Shown piece by piece: positions 6,242 to 14,927 of a DNA stretch of 17,967 bases. The DNA is from Bacteroidales bacterium (GTDB taxonomy: Bacteria; Bacteroidota; Bacteroidia; Bacteroidales; UBA4181), in assembly GCA_031259205.1 (NCBI GenBank), contig JAIRLS010000111.1:1-17967 (forward strand), in the 5' to 3' direction. The notes beneath the pieces were generated by a model, which was not told the origin of the DNA, searched no databases, and worked only from the letters and a program-made list of their open reading frames with translations. Within the stretch, counting starts at the first letter, position 1; each line of letters opens with the position of its first letter. Both the position numbers and the translations under genes were made by a program.

Positions 6242-7492
6242 ATGCAATTAAAACGAGTTGTTGTAAGCGGTCTCGGAGCACTTACGCCTATCGGCAATAC
6301 CGTTCCGGAGTATTGGAAAGGGCTTGTGAATGGGGAAAGCGGTTCCGAACGGATTACCCGTTTTGATGCGTCCAAGTTTAAAACCAAATTTGCGTGTGAA
6401 GTAAAAAATTTTGATCCTGCGGCCTTTTTCGACCGGAAAGAAATCAAAAAATACGACTTGTACACACAGTTTGCGTTGGTTGCAGCAGCCGAAGCCATCA
6501 AGGATTCGGGAATGTTGGAACATTGTGATTTAGAACGGGTGGGCGTCATTTGGGCGTCCGGTATCGGTGGTATTTCCACCTTCGCTGAAGAGTTGAAAAA
6601 TTTCTACAGCGGAGATGGAACCCCCCGATTCAACCCTTTCTTTATCCCTAAAATGATATCCGATATTGCGGCAGGACAGATCTCTATCAAATTCGGTTTG
6701 AAAGGGCCTAATTATGCCACCGTTTCGGCATGCGCCTCTTCTTCCAACTCCATCATAGACGCATTCAATTATATCCGGCTGGGACAAGCGGACGCCTTTG
6801 TTGCCGGCGGTTCGGAAGCGGCTATCAACGAAAGCGGCATAGGAGGCTTCAACTCCATGCAGGCATTGTCCACTAACAATGATAACTTCAAAACAGCGTC
6901 ACGCCCCTTCGATAAAGATCGCGACGGATTTGTCATCGGCGAAGGCGGCGGCGGTTTGATCCTCGAAGAATATGAACACGCCGTCAAACGAGGCGCTCAT
7001 ATCTACGCGGAAGTCGTAGGCGGGGGAATGTCGGCAGACGCCTATCACCTGACCGCCTCACACCCCGAAGGCGACGGGGCCTACCGCGCCATGAAAGCAG
7101 CCCTCAATGACGCAGGTATCACTTATGACAGGATTGACTATATCAATGTGCACGGAACATCCACCCCCGTAGGCGACCCTTCCGAAATTAAAGCCATCGT
7201 ACGCCTGTTCGAAGAACATGCTTACAAGTTGAATATCAGTTCCACCAAATCCATGACCGGCCATCTGTTGGGAGCGGCAGGAGCCATCGAAGCTATCGCA
7301 TCCATCCTCGCGATGAAACACGGCGTCGTTCCTCCTACCATCAATCATTTTACAGACGATCCCGCCATCGACAACAAAGTGAACCTGACCTTCAACAAAG
7401 CTCAAAAAAGAGACGTCCGGTATGCCCTAAGCAATACCTTCGGATTTGGAGGACACAATACATCCATCATCTTCAAAAACTTCAAACAATAG
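6242..7492 (+). CDS. fabF: 3-oxoacyl-[acyl-carrier-protein] synthase II
   Basis: 416 residues from the ATG at 6242 (MQLKRVVVSGLGALTPIGN), a normal FabF length; an upstream in-frame ATG at 6131 lies inside acpP and is rejected. The condensing-enzyme triad is intact: Cys164 in VSACASSSNS, His304 in VHGTSTPVGD and His341 in KSMTGHLLGAAG. The glycine-rich GFGGHN (401-406) is also present. It elongates acyl-ACP with malonyl-ACP. The acpP-fabF-rnc order is widely conserved in bacteria. Confidence 0.97.
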   Translation: MQLKRVVVSGLGALTPIGNTVPEYWKGLVNGESGSERITRFDASKFKTKFACEVKNFDPAAFFDRKEIKKYDLYTQFALVAAAEAIKDSGMLEHCDLERVGVIWASGIGGISTFAEELKNFYSGDGTPRFNPFFIPKMISDIAAGQISIKFGLKGPNYATVSACASSSNSIIDAFNYIRLGQADAFVAGGSEAAINESGIGGFNSMQALSTNNDNFKTASRPFDKDRDGFVIGEGGGGLILEEYEHAVKRGAHIYAEVVGGGMSADAYHLTASHPEGDGAYRAMKAALNDAGITYDRIDYINVHGTSTPVGDPSEIKAIVRLFEEHAYKLNISSTKSMTGHLLGAAGAIEAIASILAMKHGVVPPTINHFTDDPAIDNKVNLTFNKAQKRDVRYALSNTFGFGGHNTSIIFKNFKQ

Positions 7493-7530
7493 TTTGACGA
7501 ATATCTTTTATCAATAAACGGGAACGCTTT

Positions 7531-8271
7531 ATGAGAGAAGAGAGAGAATTTCATCAGTACCTGAAAAATCGTCTCATGATCTCACCGAAAAACGCAGAGT
7601 TGTACGAGTTGGCATTTTTTCACCGGTCGGCGTCATACGTCCTGAACGACGGAACACATGTTAACAACGAACGGCTCGAATATCTCGGAGACGCCATCAT
7701 CGACGCTATCGTGGCGGATTTTCTCTTCTGCCGGTTCCCCAAAGAAAAAGAAGGATTCCTCTCCAAAATGCGAGCCAGAATCGTCAACCGCGACCATTTG
7801 GACGGCGTCGCTACCTCAATGGGACTGTACGAAATACTGATAACACAAAAAAATACCACAAAAAAACGCATTTGCGGCGACGCATTGGAAGCAATGATAG
7901 GAGCGATGTATCTCGACCAGGGATACGAAAACACCAGAGCCTACTTGATCGACTATGTGTTTTTCAATTTCATCGATTTGGAAAGCCTGCTGCAAACGGA
8001 AAACGACTTCAAAAGCCGTTTCTTGGAATGGGGACAGAAATACCGGCTGCAAATCACATTCAAAATGGCCCCCGAATCAATCAATGCCAAAGAATTTGCA
8101 GTACAGGCGATGGTCAACGGCATTCCCATGTCGCGCGGAACAGGCCTTTCCAAAAAAAACGCGGAACAGGACGCCTCCCGGAACGCCCTGTCGTATATCC
8201 AATCTTCCGACTTCTCCATCAAAGACTTTCTGAACTTCCTGACACGGAAAGTCAATACCTCCTCTGTCTGA
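7531..8271 (+). CDS. rnc: Ribonuclease III
   Basis: 246 residues. The catalytic domain carries the signature NERLEYLGDAIID (46-58), supplying Glu47, Glu50 and Asp54. The second metal-site motif GDALEAMIGAMYLD (116-129) supplies Asp117 and Glu120. A C-terminal double-stranded-RNA-binding domain spans about 158-224, ending in the typical GxGxSKKNAEQDASRNAL helix. It cleaves double-stranded RNA in rRNA and mRNA processing. The stop codon shares one base with the start of the next gene (TGATG), indicating translational coupling. Confidence 0.96.
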   Translation: MREEREFHQYLKNRLMISPKNAELYELAFFHRSASYVLNDGTHVNNERLEYLGDAIIDAIVADFLFCRFPKEKEGFLSKMRARIVNRDHLDGVATSMGLYEILITQKNTTKKRICGDALEAMIGAMYLDQGYENTRAYLIDYVFFNFIDLESLLQTENDFKSRFLEWGQKYRLQITFKMAPESINAKEFAVQAMVNGIPMSRGTGLSKKNAEQDASRNALSYIQSSDFSIKDFLNFLTRKVNTSSV

Positions 8272-8684
8272 TGACGAAAAAAAACGTTTATAAATTAAAA
8301 CTGGCTCCGGAAATGCTGTCGTTTACAGTTGTCGGAATTTCGTCCCACGAAAACGATTACCGGCTGGCATGGAACCTGAACGAAAGCCTGGGACTCAAAC
8401 TGGCGCAAACCGACCATCTCATCCCCAAAACAGGCGGCGCGTTTACCCGCTTCGTCCATCGCGACGCCGAAAAGACCGTCTGGCTGATCTCCAACCGACG
8501 CGATAACGGCTACCTGCTGAAAACGTACAAGAATTTCGATTTCATCCTGAAATTTGAAAAAAAATTAGACGAAGAAGATCTCCTTCTCTGGTTGCAGGCA
8601 CTGAAAAAAGTGACGCTGGTATCTGCCGTCGTGCAAATCCCCCTTAACAAAGAAATATTGCTGTCGCTGGCAACAGAAAATTAA
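8271..8684 (+). CDS. IPExxxVDY-family protein
   Basis: 137 residues starting at the ATG that overlaps the rnc stop by one base; longer upstream readings in this frame lie inside rnc. It resembles the small Bacteroidota family named after an IPExxxVDY motif that commonly sits next to rnc: early VGISSHENDYRLAWNLNESL (21-40), then LKLAQTDHLIP, then WLISNR (71-76). The name motif itself is degenerate here (LKTYKNFDF, 83-91; only the Asp is kept). The function of the family is unknown. Assignment rests on the pattern plus location. Confidence 0.7.
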   Translation: MTKKNVYKLKLAPEMLSFTVVGISSHENDYRLAWNLNESLGLKLAQTDHLIPKTGGAFTRFVHRDAEKTVWLISNRRDNGYLLKTYKNFDFILKFEKKLDEEDLLLWLQALKKVTLVSAVVQIPLNKEILLSLATEN

Positions 8685-8701
8685 AGGTTTAAAAAAGCGT
8701 T

Positions 8702-8755
8702 GGGGCGTGGCTATAGGCCGACCCCTGTTTCCCAAGCGGGGCTAAATCTTTTTTT
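8702..8755 (+). terminator. Possible terminator/hairpin region after the rnc operon
   Basis: An imperfect hairpin pairs GGGG (8702-8705) with CCCC (8722-8725), with an inner GGC/GCC stem. The same CCCC can instead pair with GGGG at 8738-8741. A run of seven T follows at 8749-8755. The pairings are short, so the call is tentative. The rest of the 281-bp spacer (to 8916) contains other GC-rich short inverted repeats but no supported gene. Confidence 0.35.
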
Positions 8756-8916
8756 CGAAGCGCCATGAAAAATATCCGACGGTTCCGTAAAGAAAAAAGT
8801 CCTTATCCTGACGCCTTTGGCCTGCCGTTTCAGCGGCTGTTCCCCCGACAGGGCGAATTAAACGTTCAATAACGTAACTTTCACTCGTAAAATTAAACCG
8901 TGCAAAGTATAAAAAA

Positions 8917-8948
8917 TTTGGAGTTTTATATTTTTTTTGTTACTTTTG
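8917..8948 (+). promoter_or_regulatory. Bacteroidota promoter of the envelope-biogenesis cluster
   Basis: TTTG (8917-8920), exactly 20 bp, then TACTTTTG (8941-8948), a full match to both consensus boxes. Transcription would begin near 8955, which excludes the in-frame ATG at 8900 and supports the start at 8966. This is the best promoter match in the window. Confidence 0.7.
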
Positions 8949-8965
8949 CCGAACAAATAGAAGAT

Positions 8966-9691
8966 ATGGGTAAAGAGTTTAAGATGTTATGGACAGTCGT
9001 GATGATTTTTTGCAGCATTACGGCAATGGCGCAGAAAAAGCGCACTTATACCTACGAACTCCACGCAGGCATAAGTGCAGCCAACCTGATGGGAGACATA
9101 AGCGGCGGTTCCAGCCGGTTTCAATTATCGCAAACACGACCGGTGCTGTATTTGGGCGGGCGGTACGATATTGACGAATATTTTTCGGGTAAAGTCAACG
9201 CCTTCATGGGACGCATGTCGGGAAGCGACGCAGGCTCCAACAGTCGCGATTATTCATTCAGCACTCTCTTTTATGAGGTTTCCGCTCAGATGGAGTGGAA
9301 ATTCCTGAACATACCGAAGGCCTTAGGCTCAATCGCTTCCAAACGCCGTGGAGTGACAGGTTTCGACCTGCAAACAAGTCCATACATTTTTGCCGGAATA
9401 GGCTTTGTGTATGCCGAACCGGAACTTAAACACCTCAGGCCTCTGTCCAATGAAGAACTTACCCAGTCGCATACAAGCGGCTTTGTGCTTCCGGCCGGCC
9501 TCGGCATTAAATCGGATCTGTCGCGGCAATGGGCGCTGGGACTGGAAATCGGCGGCAGAATCTGCACCTCCGACTATCTGGACGGCCTTTATTTGAAAGG
9601 TGCAAAAAATGACGACCTCTATTTCTTCGCTTCATTGCACCTCATCTATAAAATCCATTACCTGAACGGCAGAATTGAAAAAAAACGTTAA
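8966..9691 (+). CDS. Outer-membrane beta-barrel protein, DUF6089/PorG-like
   Basis: 241 residues. The start at 8966 is chosen because a strong promoter ends at 8948 and because it gives a clear signal peptide (hydrophobic MLWTVVMIFCSITAMA, cleavage after AMA near residue 22). A further ATG at 8984 would also work. The mature part has the alternating pattern and aromatic ends of a small outer-membrane barrel: YELHAGISAANLMGDISG, a long loop, then SPYIFAGIGFVYAEP, GFVLPAGLGIKSDLSRQWALG and a final DLYFFASLHLIYKI. The arrangement resembles the DUF6089 protein encoded next, with low identity, so this may be a diverged paralogue. Possible roles are in type IX secretion or envelope assembly (inference from location). 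Confidence 0.65.
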   Translation: MGKEFKMLWTVVMIFCSITAMAQKKRTYTYELHAGISAANLMGDISGGSSRFQLSQTRPVLYLGGRYDIDEYFSGKVNAFMGRMSGSDAGSNSRDYSFSTLFYEVSAQMEWKFLNIPKALGSIASKRRGVTGFDLQTSPYIFAGIGFVYAEPELKHLRPLSNEELTQSHTSGFVLPAGLGIKSDLSRQWALGLEIGGRICTSDYLDGLYLKGAKNDDLYFFASLHLIYKIHYLNGRIEKKR

Positions 9692-9763
9692 GAAGCCGGC
9701 ACAAATGACGCATCGAACAATAAAACCGGTTCGCTTACGTTTTAAAAACAAATTTCCAAAATT

Positions 9764-10465
9764 TTGAAATCGGTTGTACATCTTATTTGTTGTTTATGTC
9801 TTTTCTCATTACAGACAGTGAAAGGAGAGGATTATACCGTCAATACGGAAGCAGGACTTTACGGGGGCGTTTCATATTACCTTGGGGATATTAACCCGCG
9901 ACGGCAGTTCTATTCTCCCGGCGCCTCTTTCGGGATACTGGCAAAACACAACTTTTCGCCGCACCATTGCCTGCGTGCCGACGTATATTACGGACAGTTA
10001 AAAGGAAACGACCTCGATTTTAAAGACGACTACCGGCAATTCAGAGCGCTCAATTTCGAAACATCACTGATCGAAGCCCATGTCGGCTACGAATTTAATT
10101 TTCTTCCCTACATCATCACCCGCGAACACAAAACCGCCCACACGCCCTTCCTCTTTTTCGGGGTGGGATATTCCACGATCGTAAGTTCCACAGTGAGCGA
10201 CATTGAACACGGACATTTCACCATCCCTTTCGGGATAGGCTACAAATACAGGTTCAATCCGTTCATAAGCGCAGGATGCGAATGGGGCCTGCGAAAAACA
10301 TTTGCCGACAGGATAGACGGCATTGGCAATCCGGGCGTCAACGACGGATATAACCTTTGGCATAATAATGATTGGTATTCGTTTATTGGAATTTTCGTAA
10401 CCTTTCGTATCTTTGAAGAAAGTTTTTCATGTCCGGCATATAAACAACCGGCTGTGTATAAATGA
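9764..10465 (+). CDS. porG: DUF6089 outer-membrane protein, PorG-like, TTG start
   Basis: 233 residues. The only plausible start is TTG at 9764: an in-frame stop lies at 9743-9745 and no ATG or GTG precedes the signal peptide (KSVVHLICCLCLFSLQTVKG). The mature protein matches DUF6089: AGLYGGVSYYLGDINPRRQF, a GILAKHNFSPHHCLRADVYY segment, LNFETSLIEAHVGYEFNFLP, TPFLFFGVGYS and the C-terminal GIGYKYRFNPFISAGCEWGL with FADRIDGIG. PorG of Porphyromonas gingivalis, a type IX secretion component, belongs to this family and, as I recall, is likewise encoded just before uppS; the symbol is assigned on that basis. Its last four bases overlap the uppS start (ATGA). Confidence 0.72.
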   Translation: MKSVVHLICCLCLFSLQTVKGEDYTVNTEAGLYGGVSYYLGDINPRRQFYSPGASFGILAKHNFSPHHCLRADVYYGQLKGNDLDFKDDYRQFRALNFETSLIEAHVGYEFNFLPYIITREHKTAHTPFLFFGVGYSTIVSSTVSDIEHGHFTIPFGIGYKYRFNPFISAGCEWGLRKTFADRIDGIGNPGVNDGYNLWHNNDWYSFIGIFVTFRIFEESFSCPAYKQPAVYK

Positions 10466-11223
10466 TATATAAGAATAAGATAGATAGTAAAAGATTACCT
10501 GTTCATGTTGCCATCATCATGGACGGGAACGGGAGATGGGCGAAAAAACTGGGTAACCAGCGGATATTCGGACATCGCAACGGGGTAAAGGCCGTCAGGG
10601 AGACCGTAGAAGCTGCCGCCGAAGTGGGGATTCGCTTTCTGACGCTGTATGCGTTTTCTACCGAAAACTGGCAGCGTCCTCATGCGGAAGTGGATGCGCT
10701 CATGTCCCTGCTGATGTCGTCCCTGCATGACGAACTGCCCACCCTCATGCAAAACAATATCCGCCTGATGACCATCGGCAACATCAGCGCCTTGTCGGAA
10801 GCAGTCAACCGGCAATTGGAAATCGTCAAGAACCGGACGGCAGGAAACACACGACTCGATCTGATCCTGGCGCTGAATTACGGCGGACGATGGGATATTG
10901 TCCAAGCGGCACAGTCTATCCAAAACGACGTGGCGAGCGGCAAACTGCAACAACCGGTGACGGAAAAGATTTTTTCCTCCTACACGGCAACCTGCAACGC
11001 TCCCGACCCCGAACTGCTCATCCGCACCGGCGGGGAATTTCGCATCAGCAATTTCCTGCTGTGGCAACTTGCCTACACGGAACTGCATTTCACCGCCACC
11101 TTATGGCCTGATTTCCGTAAGGAAGATTTTTACAATGCCATCGTTGATTTTCAACAACGGAAACGCCGTTTTGGAAAAACCGACGAACAAACGGAAAAAT
11201 ATGAACCGTCACAAAACCAATAA
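10462..11223 (+). CDS. uppS: Isoprenyl transferase (undecaprenyl diphosphate synthase)
   Basis: 253 residues. It has all cis-prenyltransferase signatures: IIMDGNGRWAKK (18-29, catalytic Asp21), GHRNG, FSTENWQRP (65-73) and RTGGEFRISNFLLWQ (188-202) followed by AYTELHF and LWPDF. It builds the C55 carrier lipid from farnesyl and isopentenyl diphosphate for peptidoglycan and surface polysaccharide synthesis. It overlaps the preceding gene by 4 bp and ends one base before the chosen bamA start, so translation of the three genes is probably coupled. Confidence 0.97.
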   Translation: MIYKNKIDSKRLPVHVAIIMDGNGRWAKKLGNQRIFGHRNGVKAVRETVEAAAEVGIRFLTLYAFSTENWQRPHAEVDALMSLLMSSLHDELPTLMQNNIRLMTIGNISALSEAVNRQLEIVKNRTAGNTRLDLILALNYGGRWDIVQAAQSIQNDVASGKLQQPVTEKIFSSYTATCNAPDPELLIRTGGEFRISNFLLWQLAYTELHFTATLWPDFRKEDFYNAIVDFQQRKRRFGKTDEQTEKYEPSQNQ

Positions 11224-11224
11224 T

Positions 11225-13741
11225 ATGTCGCGAAAAGTCACACTTTGCACCCTCTTCGTTTCCCTTCTTCTGACCTGCCGCCTCTATGCACAGCAAGACG
11301 TGTCGGATCTGGCGGTAATGGACTATTCCAACGCACAGGAATATATCATTGGCGGCGTAAAGGTGACGGGCGTAAAGTTTGTCGACGCCCAGTCGCTGGT
11401 CAGCATGTCGGGGCTGGAAATAGGCAGGTCGATTCTGGTGCCGGGCGACGACATCACAAAAGTGCTGGAACGTTTCTGGGATCACGGCCTGTTTTCGAAC
11501 GTAACCATCGTCGCCGAGAAAATCGAAGGAAACGTGATCTTTTTCAACATCATCCTGCAAGAACGCTCGCGCCTGTCGAAAATGGTCATCGAAGGAGTGA
11601 GAAAAGGCGAAGTGAAAGACCTGACGGAAAAAATCAACATCAAAGCAGGCAGCCAATTGACCGAAAACGTGCTGAACAACATCCGGACCATCATCACCAA
11701 ACACTACAAAGACAAAGGCTTTTACAACATATCCGTCGACTTCATACAAAAACATGACACCGCGCTCACCAACCGCACCGCGCTGAAAGTGGTGATCGAC
11801 AAACACGAAAAAGTGAAAATCGCCGAAATCAATTTCATCGGAAACACGGAATTTAAAGACCGACGACTGAGAAAAGCCATGAAAAAGACCAAACAGTTGA
11901 AACACAACTGGAACATTTTCAAAACCAGAAAATATCTCGAAAACAACCTCAAAGAAGACCGCGGCAAACTGGTAGAGTTCTACAACAAAAACGGCTATCG
12001 GGACTTTAGCATATTGAACGACTCCATTACCTTTGTCAATGATAAGCGGATAATACTCCACATACGCCTGTTTGAAGGTCAAAAATACTACTTCCGCGAC
12101 ATCACATGGGTAGGCAATACCAAATACCTTACCGACGACTTGCAGCGCATACTGGGCTACAAAAAAGGCGACATCTATGACCAGATCGGGTTGAGAAAAC
12201 GGCTGACCGACGACGAAGACGCCGTCAGTTCGGTCTATCAAAACAACGGTTACCTGTTCTCTTCCATCACTCCGGTGGAATTGCGCATAGATAACGACTC
12301 GATCGACGTTGAAATGCGCGTGTACGAAGGCGAACAGGCCACCATCGACCGCGTTGTCATCAAAGGCAACCACAAAACCAATGAACATGTGGTGCGCCGC
12401 GAACTCCGCGTACGCCCCGGCGACCTCTTCAGCAAGGAAAACCTGATGCGCGACATCCGCGAACTGGCCACCCTGGGACATTTTGATCCTGAAAAATTGC
12501 AACCCGACGTACAACCCAAGCCGCAGGACGCCACAGTGGACATCGTTTACCAGTTAGTAGAAAAAGCCAATGACCAGTTGGAACTGTCGGCAGGATTCGG
12601 TGGCGGCATGTTTATCGGCAGAGTGGGCGTGCGGTTCAACAACTTTGCCTCCAGCCGTCTGCTGGATCTCAAGGCATGGCGACCGGTACCGTCCGGCGAC
12701 GGGCAAACGCTCGGCATATCCGTCCAGTCCAATGGAAAATACTACTCCTCATGGAACATCACCTTCGTAGAACCCTGGCTGGGCGGGAAAAAACGCAATT
12801 CCTTCTCCATCTCGCTTTATCATTCCAAAATTACCAACCAAAGCTATTACTGGAACACCGAAGGCGCCAGCCAGTACTACAAAACCTCCGGCGTCACGGT
12901 AGGACTGGGCAAAATGCTGCAATGGCCCGACGACTGGTTCTCCCTGCAAACCGAATTTACCTACATGCGCTACAGAGTACAGGACTGGCCCAGCACAGGA
13001 GGCTACTACAGCCTTCCCTTCAGCGACGGCATCTCCAACAACATCAATCTGGGAATCACCTTCGGAAGAAACTCGCAAGACCAGCCCATTTACCCGAGAA
13101 GAGGCTCCAACGTATCGCTGAGCCTTCACCTCACCCCGCCGTGGCACCTGTTCAACGACATCAACTACCGGTCGGCAAAAGCTTCCGAAAAATACCGCTG
13201 GATCGAATACCATAAATGGATATTCAAAGCCGCATGGTACCTGAATCTGGTAGATAAATTAGTGCTGGCCACCAATTATCAGTTCGGTTATCTGGGTTAT
13301 TACAACAAGAAAGTAGGCTATTCCCCCTACGAAGGATTCGATATGGGAGGCTCCGGAATGGGGCAATACCAAATTCATGGCATAGATATTGTACCGATGA
13401 GAGGATATACGGACGGCGCATTGACCCCTAGTGTCAGAAATTCGGAAAACCCTTACAGTAAAGCGAATATCTACACTAAGGCAAACATGGAATTGAGGTA
13501 TCCCGTCATCATGCAACCCTCCTCCACCATCTATGTGGTAGGATTTGCCGAAGCAGGCAATGCATGGTACGAATTTAAGGATTACAATCCCTTCAACCTG
13601 AAACGCACGGCAGGCATCGGCGTGAGAGCCTTCCTGCCGATGTTCGGATTATTGGGCATCGACTGGGGATACGGCTTCGACAGCGTGCCGGGAGGCGGTA
13701 AAAAAGGAGAGTTCCAGTTTATACTGGGACAACAGTTTTGA
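11225..13741 (+). CDS. bamA: Outer-membrane protein assembly factor BamA
   Basis: 838 residues from the ATG at 11225, one base after the uppS stop. The signal peptide is MSRKVTLCTLFVSLLLTC plus RLYAQ. An ATG at 11201, inside uppS, is an alternative that lengthens the basic N-region. About five POTRA repeats occupy residues 40-440; visible POTRA-type starts include IIGGVKVTGVKFVDAQSL and VVIKGNHKTNEHVVRRELRV. The remaining half is the 16-strand barrel, with the conserved barrel-lumen motif as MRGY (725-728) and a C-terminal strand ending in Phe (FQFILGQQF). It inserts barrel proteins into the outer membrane. It is followed by two Skp-like chaperones that deliver such substrates. Confidence 0.95.
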   Translation: MSRKVTLCTLFVSLLLTCRLYAQQDVSDLAVMDYSNAQEYIIGGVKVTGVKFVDAQSLVSMSGLEIGRSILVPGDDITKVLERFWDHGLFSNVTIVAEKIEGNVIFFNIILQERSRLSKMVIEGVRKGEVKDLTEKINIKAGSQLTENVLNNIRTIITKHYKDKGFYNISVDFIQKHDTALTNRTALKVVIDKHEKVKIAEINFIGNTEFKDRRLRKAMKKTKQLKHNWNIFKTRKYLENNLKEDRGKLVEFYNKNGYRDFSILNDSITFVNDKRIILHIRLFEGQKYYFRDITWVGNTKYLTDDLQRILGYKKGDIYDQIGLRKRLTDDEDAVSSVYQNNGYLFSSITPVELRIDNDSIDVEMRVYEGEQATIDRVVIKGNHKTNEHVVRRELRVRPGDLFSKENLMRDIRELATLGHFDPEKLQPDVQPKPQDATVDIVYQLVEKANDQLELSAGFGGGMFIGRVGVRFNNFASSRLLDLKAWRPVPSGDGQTLGISVQSNGKYYSSWNITFVEPWLGGKKRNSFSISLYHSKITNQSYYWNTEGASQYYKTSGVTVGLGKMLQWPDDWFSLQTEFTYMRYRVQDWPSTGGYYSLPFSDGISNNINLGITFGRNSQDQPIYPRRGSNVSLSLHLTPPWHLFNDINYRSAKASEKYRWIEYHKWIFKAAWYLNLVDKLVLATNYQFGYLGYYNKKVGYSPYEGFDMGGSGMGQYQIHGIDIVPMRGYTDGALTPSVRNSENPYSKANIYTKANMELRYPVIMQPSSTIYVVGFAEAGNAWYEFKDYNPFNLKRTAGIGVRAFLPMFGLLGIDWGYGFDSVPGGGKKGEFQFILGQQF

Positions 13742-13791
13742 AAAATATAAGTATCATAAATTAAATATTGTTAAATTAAAAATAAATCAAG

Positions 13792-14307
13792 ATGAAAAAA
13801 ATAGTTTTAATCACATTGTGGATGGGAATATCGGCATTACCGGCCGTAGCCCAAAAATTCGCCTTTGTAGATACGGAATACATTCTGGGAAAAATCCCCG
13901 CTTACAAATCCGCACAGGGGCAGATCGACAAATTATCCGCCGACTGGCAAAAAGAAATCGAAAACCAGTATGCCGAAATCGAAAAAATGTTCAAGAATTA
14001 TCAGGCGGAAAAAGTAATGCTCTCGGACGAGATGCGGAAAAAACGCGAGGACGAAATCGTCAAAAAAGAGCAGGCAGTGAAAGAACTGCAAAAAAAATAC
14101 TTCGGACCGGAAGGTGAACTGGCCAAAAAACAGCAGGACTTAGTGAAACCTATTCAGGACGAAGTGTACCGCGCCGTAAAGGAACTGGCCGTTGAAGGCG
14201 GTTATGCCGCTATTTTCGATACCGCCTCGGACGCCAGCGTACTCTATGCAAGCCCCAAACAGGACAGAAGCGACGAAGTTCTGGAAAAAATGGGATATAA
14301 AAATTAA
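13792..14307 (+). CDS. OmpH/Skp-family periplasmic chaperone (first of two)
   Basis: 171 residues. Signal peptide MKKIVLITLWMGISALPAVA, then the family opening KFAFVDTEYILGKIPAYKSA. A long charged helical region (about 45-120, rich in Lys, Glu and Gln) forms the coiled-coil tentacles, and the C-terminal body contains VEGGYAAIFDTASDASVLYA. Skp-type trimers hold unfolded outer-membrane proteins in the periplasm for BamA. It lies 50 nt after bamA. It has the same length as the next gene but diverged sequence, consistent with an old duplication. Confidence 0.92.
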   Translation: MKKIVLITLWMGISALPAVAQKFAFVDTEYILGKIPAYKSAQGQIDKLSADWQKEIENQYAEIEKMFKNYQAEKVMLSDEMRKKREDEIVKKEQAVKELQKKYFGPEGELAKKQQDLVKPIQDEVYRAVKELAVEGGYAAIFDTASDASVLYASPKQDRSDEVLEKMGYKN

Positions 14308-14312
14308 TCAAT

Positions 14313-14320
14313 TATCTTTG
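14313..14320 (+). promoter_or_regulatory. Candidate -7 box before the second skp-like gene
   Basis: TATCTTTG is a full match to TAnnTTTG in the 42-nt gap between the two chaperone genes, 30 bp before the second ATG. There is no TTTG at the expected -33 spacing, so an internal promoter is only suggested. Confidence 0.33.
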
Positions 14321-14349
14321 CACAAAATTTTAACCTTATAAAAATAGAA

Positions 14350-14865
14350 ATGAAAGTCATATTTAAAATAGTAGCAACCCTTGCCATTGCCGGTATGTGC
14401 GGCTTTTCCCATGCCCAAAAACCTATCAAGATAGCGCATATCGACAGTCAGGCGCTGATGCAGTCCATGCCCGAATCCGATTCGGCACAGGTGAAATTGC
14501 AAAAACTCCAAAAAGAACTGGAAGAAGAACTGGAAGGATTGCAAGTGGAACTGAACCGCAAATACGACGAGTTCCAAAAAAACAACGCCAACTGGACGGA
14601 ACTGGTGAAAAATTCGCGGCAGCAGGAAATCGTGACCATGCAACAGCGGACACAGCAGTTTCAGGAATCGGCCTATGAAACCTTGCAGCAAGAAAATGCC
14701 AACCTTCTGCAACCTATCAGGGAAAAAGCCCTCAAAGCCATTGAAGCTGTTGCCAAAGAGCAAGGCATCACCTATGTGCTGGAATCGCAGGTGGCGCTTT
14801 TCAAAGCAGCCGATTCGCAGGATCTTCTCCCTCTGGTGAAACAGCGGCTGGGCATCACTAAATAA
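14350..14865 (+). CDS. OmpH/Skp-family periplasmic chaperone (second of two)
   Basis: 171 residues. Signal peptide MKVIFKIVATLAIAGMCGFS with HAQ at the cleavage site, then KIAHIDSQALMQSMPESDSA, the usual OmpH opening. A strongly helical stretch follows (KLQKLQKELEEELEGLQVEL and onward to about residue 115). The C-terminal part AVAKEQGITYVLESQVALFK completes the fold. A tandem Skp pair after bamA is common in Bacteroidota. The murI gene often found next is missing; a hairpin-bearing spacer follows. Confidence 0.92.
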   Translation: MKVIFKIVATLAIAGMCGFSHAQKPIKIAHIDSQALMQSMPESDSAQVKLQKLQKELEEELEGLQVELNRKYDEFQKNNANWTELVKNSRQQEIVTMQQRTQQFQESAYETLQQENANLLQPIREKALKAIEAVAKEQGITYVLESQVALFKAADSQDLLPLVKQRLGITK

Positions 14866-14894
14866 ACCGACGTCGCCTCTTCACCTGACCCCTT

Positions 14895-14927
14895 GCGGGA
14901 GGTTGCGGCAATTGTGCAACCTCCCGC
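14895..14927 (+). terminator. Strong 12-bp hairpin after the envelope cluster
   Basis: GCGGGAGGTTGC (14895-14906) pairs perfectly with GCAACCTCCCGC (14916-14927) around a 9-base loop, 29 bp beyond the second chaperone stop. No T-run follows, so it may be a terminator or an mRNA-stabilising hairpin. A second, imperfect hairpin (9 positions with one mismatch) follows at 14941-14964. The remainder of the 315-bp gap, to 15180, turns AT-rich and holds the next promoter. Confidence 0.55.

Noticed and set aside
7872..8270. N-terminal extension of the IPExxxVDY protein inside rnc
   Set aside because: The frame overlaps the RNase III coding region, whose motifs are intact, and the TGATG junction gives a natural start at 8271.
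8765..8872. Short 35-codon frame between the rnc operon and the barrel gene
   Set aside because: No homology, no start signal, and it lies in a spacer full of short inverted repeats upstream of the strong promoter at 8917.
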